From Liriodendron chinense (Eukaryota > Streptophyta > Magnoliopsida > Magnoliales > Magnoliaceae): DNA of 64,000 nucleotides. The DNA is taken from positions 310,001 to 374,000 of the forward strand of contig ML058513.1 of NCBI GenBank assembly GCA_003013855.2, in the 5' to 3' direction. This document shows positions 1 to 11,079 of the stretch, piece after piece. Numbering within the stretch: position 1 is the stretch's first letter; every line of letters begins with the position of its first letter. Position numbers and translations under genes: made by a program. The notes under the pieces were generated by a model, which was not told the origin of the DNA, did no database searches, and was given only the letters and a program-made list of their open reading frames with translations.

Positions 1-3000
1 CATTCTTTCATTATTTCCGAGTTAAATGGACCTTGGACTCGAATAATTTAAGCCACCATTCATTCTGTTTGATGCGTGTTCAATAGTGCCTTACAGAACC
101 TTCAAGTGCCATACATGTGACAAAAATGGTGATAGAAAGGGCTGATCAGCTCAGATGAAATTTCAACTGAAATGGAAATTTTTGGCCATTGAACTGTTGT
201 GGGTTTTACCCATAGGACATTTGTCTTTTTTAAACCCTCTTTCAGGAAATGGACTGGATGGCCCCTTGCTTTTCCTTTTGGTATATGGACCACCAAACCA
301 ATGGTCCAGTCATTTTACACAAGTACCACACAGCAAGGAGGTCCTCACCGTATACAGTGCCACACAATAAGGACGTTCTGAGGAGCAAACAGAGTAACAT
401 ATGCTCAACACGGTGCTTTCATCTCTTGTTTTCCTTTAAGAATTATGCTCAATTAATATAGTATGTATGGTCACCATAGACAATCCAATAAAATGCAACA
501 CACACACACACCGCAACACACCATTCATTTAATACCCCCAGCCTCTATCAAGATATCTTCATCTCTAAGGACACAAGAAATAAGTTCGCTTTTCAGGGTT
601 TTTTTTTTTAAATATCTAATAGACATCTAAGCCCAAACGGATTTAGCAAGCTAATCTCCTCCACTGAGAAGGACATGTCCTAATTTTAGTGATCAAACTG
701 GCAGCAAAACAGGCACATACAAACCAACTTAGTTTCATGTGTTCCACTAGCACAAACAGTTGTTACCTTAAAGGCTTAATGGGAATCTAGCAACTCAAAA
801 AATTTTAAGGTTTGCATGATAGACAATGGTGCAAACAAAACACTAGGCCCCATGCATTACTGCAATCTCGCTGATGGTTCCACAGATTGGCCAGTCAAGC
901 TCTCAGGCGATGTTGGCCAATGGACCTTAAGATTTGTCATTAGCATTTTCCCCTTCATTTCTTCCCAATCCCACTCAAAAGCCGCAACGTAGTCAGATCA
1001 AGAATGATTGCATTGTGTGGGCCCCTTTCTAGTTTCTAAACCATTTTCCTTGATACATGACAAAAGTGGAGCAGAGGCGTGTTGGCTTCAGCATCTTCAG
1101 CAAGGTTTAAAGGCTCGAATGAATCGCATGTGACTCATCTGAGTCAACTCGACCTGATTCAGTTCAACACCGTGAATCACCCAATACTCCTGCCACCATC
1201 AACAGCTATTCCATTATTCAATGAAGGCATTGTACTATCGAACTAGATGTTCATCATTCCTTTCAATATGATTGCCAAAATGAGTAGTTTTCATTTTGGA
1301 TGTGTTCTCCAAAAGGCTGACAAAAGGTGACATCAGATTGGTTTTCTGCAGTCCCACCAGAGCTGAAGATTCGACCGGTGTCAAATGAAAGAAACGACCA
1401 GAGTGAAATGAAAGAAACTCATAGGGGATCCAAACTCTTTTAAGAGCTGTTGTTTCCCAGTCACAACAGCTGGGTGATTGATGTTCCATACAGCATATTT
1501 CCTTTCCCACTTGGCACATTCATTTTCTCATCCATCTCCATATATACTCACATCTGCAAATATCCAACTCAGTCACCTTCGGAGAGTTATCCCTCTTTCT
1601 CTAGTAAACTTCCCAGCACCAAACAACAAAGACATTATTCCCAACTTCTGGTGGATTTCTAAAGAAAACTTGCTGGAGACTCCCAAATCCAACCCCATGG
1701 CAACATTTATGATCAGGGACTTCCAGAACCTAGTGACAGAAAGTATTTTCACAAGGTGACTGTAGAGTAGTCCTAGCTGGGTCAAATAGCATTGTAGTAA
1801 ATGGACAGCACTGCCATGGTGAAATAATCAACAAAGAACTATTATAAATTGTACTGCATGCAATTGCCCCAGAAGTCTATAATTTTATTGCGGTAAGCAA
1901 AGGCAGAGATGCATTCCAATGAATCTAGCTGGGCCATGAAATACCAACATGCAGCATCAACTACAACAGCAATCTGCCATTTGTAGTAAATTCAATATAA
2001 ATGCAAGCATCAGGCTTTCAACAAGGTGAGGCTCAAAGCCCAGACAGAGGTGCTAAAAAGGAGGTTATCGTTTATGAGCTGCAAAAAAAAGAGTTCAAGG
2101 GAACAGCACTACACTCAAAGCTTCAATATTCAGACAAACACTCCAGCAAGCTACCCTTCATTATAAGAACCTAGTGCATATATGCTATATCTTACAGAGG
2201 TGATCCTATCAACATTTAGGGATTGTAAACAATATGGCAATGTACATGTATTACTAATTTATGCGGGGTGTAATGGAGACCTGTACATTCAAGGATCCCA
2301 ACCCTCAAGAAATATGATGGCTAAACAGTTGCTACACGTGACATGGATGGCATTTATGATTAGTAGTTTCAGAAATGTTAATAGACCCAACACAGAACCC
2401 AGAAAACCAATCAAAGTTGCTGTTGAGAATTGTGAGATCAGATATTAGCTAGCAAATCCAACACATTCAACATGACAATATTGTTGCAAGCCTAATGCCA
2501 GCTTTTTTATGGGGAAGAGTTTTTCATGGTCTCGCAGTCTAAATTCTCTTTTTTGGCAGGTAAAGGTTTCAGTACAATAAACCCTTTTATCTTTCTTTTC
2601 TTTTTTCTTTCTTTCCTTCTTTTTTCTTTTTTCTTTTTTTTCTTTTTTGTCGTAAAGGACAGATCAATATTGTTTGAACCATACATTTGGTGGCAATTGA
2701 TTAGTGTCGAGAAAAATTAACTTGCACTAGAAAATGAGATGCTGATTGGACCCTGTAGATCTGGATATTAAATTGTCACGTTTTGAAAACGAAAAGCATG
2801 TTAAGGCAGAATACATTGCGATGATGGGCTGGGGATAGACACATGCATGGCATAGCATGATTTCCATGCACCCAGCCATTTGGCAGGAATCGGAAGTCCT
2901 CTATAAGTTCTGCATGATACAAGTGACGTCTATTGACGTGACAGTGTGCATATCGAGACAACAATCATCTGCAAAGAGGCATTCCAGAATTCTGAGATTT

Positions 3001-3743
3001 GCAGCCTAGGAGATCTGTAATTGCATTTAGTTATTTTCCTCCAAGGACACTCTTAAAGATAAAACATTGAAGCTATTTACCAAGCAATGCACTGTTCATC
3101 TCCCCACGCTTTCCGATGCCACCCACTTTCCCTTTTTATTCTCAACATCTTCCCATTCACAAGATAAAAACAAGGTCACCCTCTTTTCTCCATAGGAAAA
3201 CTCTCAGTAACTGTTTCAAATGATCGATTACACTTGTCAGGAACATGGAACAAAGACAAACCTGACCCCTAAAGAAATTCCATCTTTACCGATGTGATTC
3301 TTCCAAAGAATAGATGTCCTCTTTTGGATGGAAAGTTTCCATTTAAACCTTTCAATGGAGGGATCAGCAAGAGATTTAGGCTGCTTCCAAAGCATATTGG
3401 AGCCTAGCTAAGGACGCAGAAATGAAATCCTATAATATTAGAAAGCTCCTCCAGCTCCAATCACTTTCATTTCTCATCCATAACATTTCGCTTTTCCACA
3501 AATTACATAGCATCTCAACATAGCCATCAAATTGATCACTTGCTCTGTGAAAGCACCACAAAACAAGAGCTCTATCACCAAAATGTAGAAGCATAAATTG
3601 GAAGATTAGATCTATTGACCTTATATCCCTCTATCAAACACAAACCATACACTTTGGACAACATCTACTTTGGGCAACATACAACTGAACCCTTATGAAA
3701 TAATCAAGAAGATGAATGGGGTAGTGAATGACATCTCTCTTGA
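1..3743. other. No recognisable gene or element
   Basis: AT-rich sequence with short reading frames only, none with recognisable domains. Small landmarks are a CA repeat (501-516), a T/C-rich tract (2590-2650) and scattered A/T runs. The 3060-3640 part has minus-strand text that could be very old LINE, but I could not anchor it to a known block. Confidence 0.6.
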
Positions 3744-4257
3744 GCGCAACTCATCTTCAAAAGGATTCAACAAAACTCAAGAGCGATGAGGTGTTTATGG
3801 TGGTACTGAGTAGATGTGAGGCCTACCTGGTGTATGTATCTCACCCAACCCACCCGTTGGGTGTGCCACCTCAGTTTGCATCCAGGGCGTGAAAATCAGA
3901 GAATCCAACTCTGGTGGGCCACTGCACAGGGAACAAGGTGGGAAGGGATGCCCACCCTTGATTCTCACTAGGGCCCACTGGAGTTGCAGAATGGTACCAG
4001 AGGAGCGCAATTCATCTTCAAAAGGATTCTACAAAAGCTAAAGAGACGTAAGGTGTTTATGGTGGTATCATGTAGATGTAGCGCGTACCGGTATATGTAT
4101 CACACACAACCCCATCCATCAGGTGTGTCACCTCAGTTTACATCCAGGGCTTGAAAATCAGCAGATCCAAAACTCTAGCGGGCCACAGCACAGGGAACAA
4201 GGCAGGAAGGGATACCCACCCTTTATTCTCACTGGGGCCCACCTGAGTTGCAGAATG
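3744..4257. repeat. Tandem duplication, unit about 261 bp
   Basis: GCGCAACTCATCTTCAAAAGG at 3744 recurs as GCGCAATTCATCTTCAAAAGG at 4005. Shared blocks continue in order: AGGTGTTTATGGTGGTA, CACCTCAGTTT.CATCCAGGGC, GGGAACAAGG..GGAAGGGAT, and TTGCAGAATG at 3984 and 4248. Confidence 0.85.
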
Positions 4258-4329
4258 AGCTGTTTTTGTCCTAACCTGTTATCGATAGCAGATGCCTCCT
4301 GTCCTCCCATCTCTGTCCATAGACTTCTT

Positions 4330-5236
4330 TGGACGAAAGAGTCAAGGCAAACGAGCTAAGAGCAGAATTTGAACCTATTCGATACAGAGAGGAGACATTT
4401 TAGAGATAGAAGTCTAGGGGAAAATGGATCGAAGTGACAGAAACGCCACATATTTTCACAAGATTGCTAGCGCCCTCTGGAGAACCAACAGGATCTCAAC
4501 AGTTATAGTAAATGGAAGAAATTTAGAGAATCAGGACGATATCATTGGGGCTGTTGTAGAGTTCTTCAGGCAATCATATTATGAGGAATTCGATCGCAGA
4601 CCAGTGCTAGACGGAATCAAATTCAATCAGATCTCAACCACCCAAGAAGAGATGTTGGAAGCTCCATTTACAGAAAAAGAGGTTGAACAGGTAAGTTCGA
4701 AGTATGAAAACTGACAAGGGTACTAACCCCGATGGTTCTTTGTTGTCTTTCTTTCAATGTTGATGGGGTATGGTGAAGGTGGATGTGATGGCAATATTTG
4801 ATTAATTCCATTCGACAGCAAAAAATGCCGGGAAATGAGCGGGACATTTCTAATGCTTATTCTGAAAAACTCCGGTGCTGAAGTGATCAAGGACTACCAT
4901 CCCAGGAGTTTGGTGGAGAGCTGTTCCAAGATCCTCACCAAAGTTATGGTGGGCAGGCTATAGAAGGTTTTAGGTTAAATTATCTCGGTTGCTCAATTGG
5001 CTTTTGTTCTTGGGAGATTCATTCGTTACAGATGATCCATTTATTGCTCACGAGGAGGTAGAGGACTTTTGGAAGTCAGGTGAGATGGAATTCATCTTCA
5101 AAGTCAAGATAGAGAAACCATGCAACAATGTTAGGTGGAATTTCATACAATATATGCTGGCTTGGATGGGTTTCGACGGAAGATGGAGATGGATTCACAC
5201 TATTTCACAGCTTCATGTCATCACCCCACTATTCGG

Positions 5237-5272
<36 letters not shown>

Positions 5273-6005
5273 AGGGAGATCCTCCATCCCTGCTGATTTT
5301 CACGATTGTGGTGGAGGCTCTGAATAGAATTTTGAGAAGGCAAAGTGACACAAGTTGATAAATGGTGTGCAGGTTGGCAGATCAAAAGTGGTGTTCCCAT
5401 CTTCAATATGCAGATGATAGCATTTAGTTTGGTGTAGGTGGTAAAGAAGGTTGAGATGCTTCGAGATCCTAGCTGTGCTGAAAATTAGTATTAGCAAGAG
5501 TTCAGTTGCGGGCATGAATATGGGCGAGGGGGAGGCAACTGTGATTGCTGATTTTATTGGTTGCAAATCTAAATCTCTTCAGATTGAACTTCTAGGGATG
5601 CCATTAGGTTTGGGAAGGCCGCCAGCAGCAATGCGGAATGAAATTATTGAAAGGTGTGTGACCAAGCTAGCAGCATGGAGAGGAAGGCTTTTGTTGCTGG
5701 GAGGGAGGATAACATCAAGTCATTGCTAGTTAACTATGTGCTATATATGATGTCATATATGATGTCCCTTTTTCGATGCTCGGCGAAGGTAGTAAAGCAA
5801 TTGGAGGTCATTCAAAGAAGAATCCTATGGAAACTATCACTTGGTAGCTTGGTGGGAGATTTGTAAGCCAGCCTCTCAAGGTGGGCTTGGGGATAAACCC
5901 CACTAGTGAGATAAATCAATCCCTGCTTGCTAAGTGGTGGTGGAGGCTAAGTGGAAGCAAGTCCCCATTTTGAACTCAATATTAATCAACAAATATGGTG
6001 TGAAT
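4330..6005 (+). mobile_element. L1-type LINE relic: reverse transcriptase
   Basis: Pieces in three frames read AFTEKEVEQ-type linker after FHKIASALWRTNRIS, then IKDYHPRSLVESCSKILTKV, then VRWNFIQYMLAWMGFDGRW, then HLQYADDSI at about 5400-5425 (the catalytic YADD core), then LLGMPLGLGRPPAAMRNEII and KLAAWRGRLLLLGGRI, and finally GGLGINP and KWWWRL. The order is that of plant L1-like ORF2. Numerous stops and frameshifts make it dead. A run of 33 G replaces the conserved RQGDPLSP region at 5239-5271. Homology stops near 6005 and resumes at about 8480, so a later insertion splits the element. Confidence 0.85.
5239..5271. repeat. Homopolymer of 33 G
   Basis: An uninterrupted G run lies inside the LINE reverse transcriptase, where RQGDPLSP would be expected. 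Confidence 0.9.
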
Positions 6006-6371
6006 TTAATTTGATTTATTCTTATACATTATTAAATTAAAACTCATTAAATCTCATCATAATCCGAAATTTTTTAGATTGATTAAAAAAATTTACTTTA
6101 AGAATTTAATTATTAAAGTGTAGATAAAATTATCTATAGAATTATTAATTGGAAATTAAAATTAGTATTATTTGATATTCTGAAAACTAGGTTTATGTTA
6201 ATACTCATAAGAAACTAAGAATATTATTTTAGGAGTAACAAAAGCGTGTAGTCAGTGAATAAATCTATGATAAATTTCATGTTTTATATTTTTAAATAGA
6301 GCTATTGATTGCGAAATAGTGATTCATGTCATATGCATATTCATCATTAACTGAGAATTGAGATTAATACG

Positions 6372-7567
6372 CAGGTGCACTGCCCTGGGAATATCCCTAA
6401 GGCCCTATTTGTTTTAATGATTACTACGGTAATGTCGAGTAAAACTCTCATCATTACTCCTTACAGCCGATTGGATAACACCAACTGTCAAATCATGGTA
6501 ATCCGTTGGAATTCCAATGAATTAGACAGGCGGAGGTGTGTTGAGGTGACATAGTTTCGTAGGCCCCACCATGATGTATGTGTTATATCTACACCGTCCA
6601 TCCATCTTGCGAAATCATTTTATGGAAATTGACAAAAAATGAGGCACATCCAAAACAGAAATTGACCACACCCCGCGGCCCACAAAAGTGTTAGATGAAG
6701 CCAACATTTGGGGTCATGCCCTAAAATAAACTTGTAAAATGGATGGATGGTGTGGATATAACACATTAGGTAAGTTATATCCATATATATTTAATCACGA
6801 TGATGTGTTGATGTCACCAAGTTTTGTGGGACCCACCATGATGTATGTGTTATATCCACACAGTCCTTCCATTTGGACAGATCATTTTAGTTCATGAGCC
6901 CAAAAATGACACAGATCAAAAGCTCAAGTGGACCACACCATAGAAACCAGTGGGGACAATGATTTCTACTCTTGAAACCTTCCTAGGGCCCACCATGATG
7001 TTTATTTGTCATCCAACCAGTTCATGAGGTCACGTAGAGCCTCGATGAGTTGAAAAAACAAATATCAGATTGATCCAAAATTTTTGTGGCCCCCAATAAG
7101 TTTTCAATGGTAGACGTTCAATCCCCGCAACTTTCTATGGTGGGGTCCATTTGAGTTTCGAATCTGTCTCATTTTTGGGTCTGTGCCCTAAAATGATCTC
7201 GTAAAATGAATGGACGGTGTGTATAACAAATGCATCATGTTGGGGCCCACACTTCAACACACCACAGAGGTTGGTGGTGCACACCAGACAATCCGCTTCC
7301 AATTACTTTACATGCATATCAAAAACTGAAGCTGCAAAGTCGTACTGGTATCACATACGACTTTACTTTGAAATATTGTGGTAGTGATAATCATTACTCA
7401 TTACAGAACATTATTGTAGTAATCCTTAAAACAAACAGGGCCTACAAATATAATGGGTGCACTGCCCTAAGAAAGTTCCTAAAAGTATCTCAGGTGCCCT
7501 TCCCTGGGAATGTCCCTAAAAGTATATATGGGTGCACTGCCCTCAAAATGTCGCTAGAAGTATAAGC
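6372..7567. repeat. 37-38 bp minisatellite interrupted by the MITE
   Basis: Units beginning GGTGCACTGCCCT or GGTGCCCTTCCCT start at 6374, 7456, 7493 and 7531. The first lies left of the MITE at 6401-7442 and the other three lie right of it, so the MITE inserted within the tandem array. Confidence 0.7.
6401..7442. mobile_element. Harbinger-type MITE, 1042 bp
   Basis: The ends are long inverted repeats: GGCCCTATTTGTTTTAATGA at 6401-6420 against GGCCCTGTTTGTTTTAAGGA read inward from 7442. Flanking trinucleotides are TAA (left) and TAC (right), a decayed TWA duplication typical of PIF/Harbinger. The interior carries several inverted and direct CCCACCATGATGTATGTG-like blocks and no coding sequence. 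Confidence 0.75.
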
Positions 7568-8368
7568 AAGTAGGGCGCTTGTGTCCCTTGGATGAAAGAC
7601 CCTAAAACCCATTAGATCCTTTGGAGTCTCTTTCGTGTACAACGTATGAGTGCAATCGTGCATGTAGACATACACTAGAGGTACAACTGGAGCAGTAGTC
7701 TGACTAGTTAACGTATGAATGGGTCATCACCACGAGGTACTGATGCGTGGGTGTTAATGCAATGTGGCCATCTACTATGTACGGTGTTGTATGAGATGAT
7801 ATTTGTTTAATTTATTATTTATGAGAATTAATGAAAAACATTGCATTCATAACATCTTTATGATTTCGGTACCTTAATTCACGTTCCTTTATTATCTGTA
7901 TTCTAATTCAAGTAATCCCTTTGTTTATTTATTTTGACATAATTTGGAATTTTCAATTTTAAGTAAAAAAGTGATCCCATTGAGCATGTGTAAGCTCACC
8001 CTATCTTAGGTAATGTTTCAGGTGCGGAGTTGGGGTACTATGAGCAAGTATGTCTTTATTATTAGATTTACTTTCGTTTATTAGGATCTAGTTAAAATTC
8101 ATAGTGTAATTAAACAAAAATTAAAGGAGTGGTGACTTTAGTAGATGGTATGGGTTGAATGTCTATTTGGTTAGATTTAATTTAATTAAGATTTGGTGAT
8201 GATTTTCATTTAGTTTGTTTGGATGTTATTCGATTTGAATGGAAGTGTGTAATGTGATGAACAAAATAGATCATGTTCTTGGAATTTGGGTCTTGAGTAG
8301 CCTTACTTGGGTACACAGATTTTGGGGCATGATAGATTGGTATGGGATGTCTGATGTCGAAACAAGCT

Positions 8369-8393
8369 GGGGGGGGGGGGGGGGGGGGGGGGG
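8369..8393. repeat. Homopolymer of 25 G
   Basis: An uninterrupted G run lies just left of the point where LINE homology resumes. Confidence 0.9.
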
Positions 8394-8479
8394 AACTCAA
8401 GATTTAGGGTCTATGACAACTCAACCGTGCATTTATGGAAATATAGGTACTGTGCAGCTACCTCCCTAGCAAACTTGTT

Positions 8480-9755
8480 TTAACTATTCTTCCGGATAGT
8501 GTCAAACAATGATAGCAAGGTGGATCAATTCTTTAACAGGACTGCTCGAGTAGTATCATCTCCTTCATTCAGGTAAAGATTGAAAGACAATAAAATTCCG
8601 ATATTCCTGTCATTGATGAAGCTACTTAATGGCGTGTTTGTGGCTACTGGAGGTGGGGATGAGGATCTGGTACACATAATCAAATGGTATTTCTTCTACA
8701 TCTCATTCAAGGGGTTATTTAAAAGTCCGCTCCAGTTGGAGACTCACGAGATGTGTGTGGTATGGGACAAGAATGCCCTGCTTAAAGGTCAATACTTTGG
8801 TGTGGCTCATCTACCTCGATAAAGTCCTTATAGTAAAACTTGTCCATAGAGGTCTCCTGATCTCCAATAGGACAAGAGTGTTATGCGAAAGGCGTGCTGC
8901 AAATAGATGTGGTGCATCTATTCATTCACTGTTAGTTCTCTCGCAGAATATGGGACACGGTTATGGTCAAATTCAGGTCAATGGGTGATGCCTCCTAAAA
9001 CGAAGATTTGGTGGCGTGCAGGAAATTAGCTCCCTGAGGCCTGGTAGGTGAGGTAGTCTTTGCCATGGTGTTGAAAGCAACAATGTGGTGCCTTTGGGGT
9101 GAAGAAAATGCTAAAATATTTTAAGGCTATGAGAAATCTGCAGCTTTGGTGTTCAGCTCGATCATTTCTATTGCAGTAAATTGGAGCAATGATAATAGAG
9201 CTATGGAAAAGATCCTTGGAGGATGTTACATTTGAATTGGGGAGAGGTTATCAATTGCAACTGGCCTTTGAAGAGAAGTCCAGGGGTTTGGAATGCCTCC
9301 TATGCAGGTAAAATTAAAACAGTTGCTTCCTAGGGAACTGGATGCCTATTGGAGTGGGCTATTCCTTCAGAAATAGCAAAGGGGATGTCTTGTTGGAGCT
9401 CTCAGGCTTTGGGGATTCATCCTTCGTGACAAGTATGGCCCTTCTTCACGGCTTAAGAATGGCAGAGCAATGAAGTTTAACACTATTGATTGCTGGTGCA
9501 AATTCCAGAAATGTAATCACATGGGCTTAGGAGGGTCAACCTTAGTGGAGATTGGCTAATATCATCAAAGAAATTCACGAAGTTGCCGCGAAGTTGAGAG
9601 TTGAAATCTTGCACATCCATTACTCTGCAAATGAGGCAGGGGGTTCACCTAGAATCTTTTTTGGATCTCAGATGTAGATAGAAGGCCTGGCCATGGATAG
9701 GCTTCCATATGCCCGTTTGTGATTGTCTTTTTTTCTTCTTCTTTTTTATGACATT
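8480..9755 (+). mobile_element. Same LINE continued: zinc-finger and RNase H part
   Basis: Plus-strand frames read IVSNNDSKVDQFFNRTARVV, SPSFR, RLKDNKIPIFLSLMKLLNG, then WWRAG, then FRNSKGDVLLELSGFGDSSF, MALLHGLRMAEQ and IIKEIHEVAAKLRVEILHIH. The latter block is an RNase H (RVT_3) domain, which follows the zf-RVT domain in plant L1 elements. It ends in a T-rich tract and a 15-base C run at 9765-9779. Orientation and order fit the 3' half of the element at 4330-6005. Confidence 0.8.
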
Positions 9756-9764
9756 AGGGTGTCA

Positions 9765-9779
9765 CCCCCCCCCCCCCCC
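9765..9779. repeat. Homopolymer of 15 C
   Basis: A C run lies directly after the 3' end of the same LINE. Confidence 0.9.
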
Positions 9780-11079
9780 GCAGATTAAGGGTCCAGACAG
9801 TCCGGATGGCCCCCACACATAATCATGAGTAGGCGTTCCCTCTCAACTTGTGCCTAGTTATATGGCCCACCTAAGTTTACGTTTGGGCTTATTTTTAAGC
9901 CCTTGGTGTAACAAATGAAACACATTTGATGGATGGATTGGATGCCTTGAATAAATATGGAGACCCCACTTCTGCCTAGTACCACTATAGCTTACGGTGG
10001 TAATGGTACCACGGGAGCACACCCCTTTGAAGATTCATTAACAATGCCTGAGAATGAGGCCAAAGAAATCTAGTCCGCAGCTACTTTCTTCATTGTAGAG
10101 AGTGAAAAAAATAATTTTGCATGTTACCCAATTTCGCAACAAGGAGAGGGGTCTTGACATGCATTTAGCATTGAACGCTAATAATTGTGTATTACTCTGT
10201 TTATTCAAAAGAGCATAGCCACCTTAACCTAGTTGATGGTGTGTGGTGTCAAACTACAACCTAGGATATGAACACCTTGAGATAGTCCACAATATCGTAT
10301 AGCATTAACCTCTTTCCAACATGTGAAATCACCCACACTCTATCTCATAGCTATTGCCAAGCTTGATTAATGATCATCTACCACCAAATGAACACCTTGA
10401 GATAATCCACAGTATCTCTCCTCGCTTTCTTTTTCTTCCCCTTCCATTCTTTTCCTTAGAAGGGAAAAAGAAGGTTTCTCTTTAAAGTTTCCCTTCTCTA
10501 CATATCCAAGACCTTAGAGATTCTTCATCTTCCTCTCTCCTCTTTCCTCCTTTCTTTCTTCCCTTCCCTTCCCTTCTTTTTCCTTCATTAGCCCTGGTTG
10601 GCATCACTGTTAGCACTGGCCGGACAAGCCAACACACTAGCAACACCAACCAGACTAGTTAGCATCACTGGTGACAACAACCAAACTAGTTAAATGTCAC
10701 CAACAACATTAGGCAAACCAGTTGACACCATTGGCAACACCTCTCAAACCAATCGACACCACCAACAAGCCCAGCTGGACCCTGTAGCAAACCTAACCAG
10801 TGCAGCTGGCTCCTTCAAGAGGCTCTATGGTCTCCTCTTTCATACATTTCTATCCGACGGAGTTTTTTTTTAGTTACAGTTCCCTGCCCAAAGTAACGTA
10901 CGTCATTTGAGTTGAGCTAGCCTCATTGGATTATAGTATGTGGCGAATTTTTTATTGATAAATCATATAATCGTGTGTTTGTGGATGGGTGATCAAAAGA
11001 CAAGTGTAGTTGTAGGGTCCATAAATCAAGTTCCTCACCTAGACCGATGATTACAACAGTGAAATTAAATAGGAAGAAT
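9780..11079. other. Noncoding, with pyrimidine tract
   Basis: 9780-10030 has GTGGTAATGGTACCAC and GGCCCACC blocks as in the MITEs. 10420-10590 is strongly CT-rich. 10600-10800 is a loose repeat of ACCA.ACTAGTT/CAACACC. No gene seen. Confidence 0.5.

Larger units (their letters stand above)
6006..8479. other. Insertion splitting the LINE; contains MITE and LTR-like text
   Basis: This 2.4-kb block interrupts the LINE. It holds AT-rich sequence (6006-6360), a 37-bp minisatellite cut by a Harbinger-type MITE (6373-7565) and 7690-8200, where CCATTGAGCATGTGTAAGCTCACCC and a following TTTCAGGTG resemble the R/U5 text of plant Ty3/gypsy LTRs. A 25-base G run is at 8369-8393. I could not find target duplications for the whole block, so its identity as a solo LTR is a guess. 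Confidence 0.35.

Noticed and set aside
2526..2720. A frame with a long Phe/Leu run resembling a membrane segment
   Set aside because: It is the translation of a TTTTC-rich tract with no conserved features.
5221..5406. Proline- or glycine-run frames at the G homopolymer
   Set aside because: They are artefacts of the 33-base G run inside a dead LINE.
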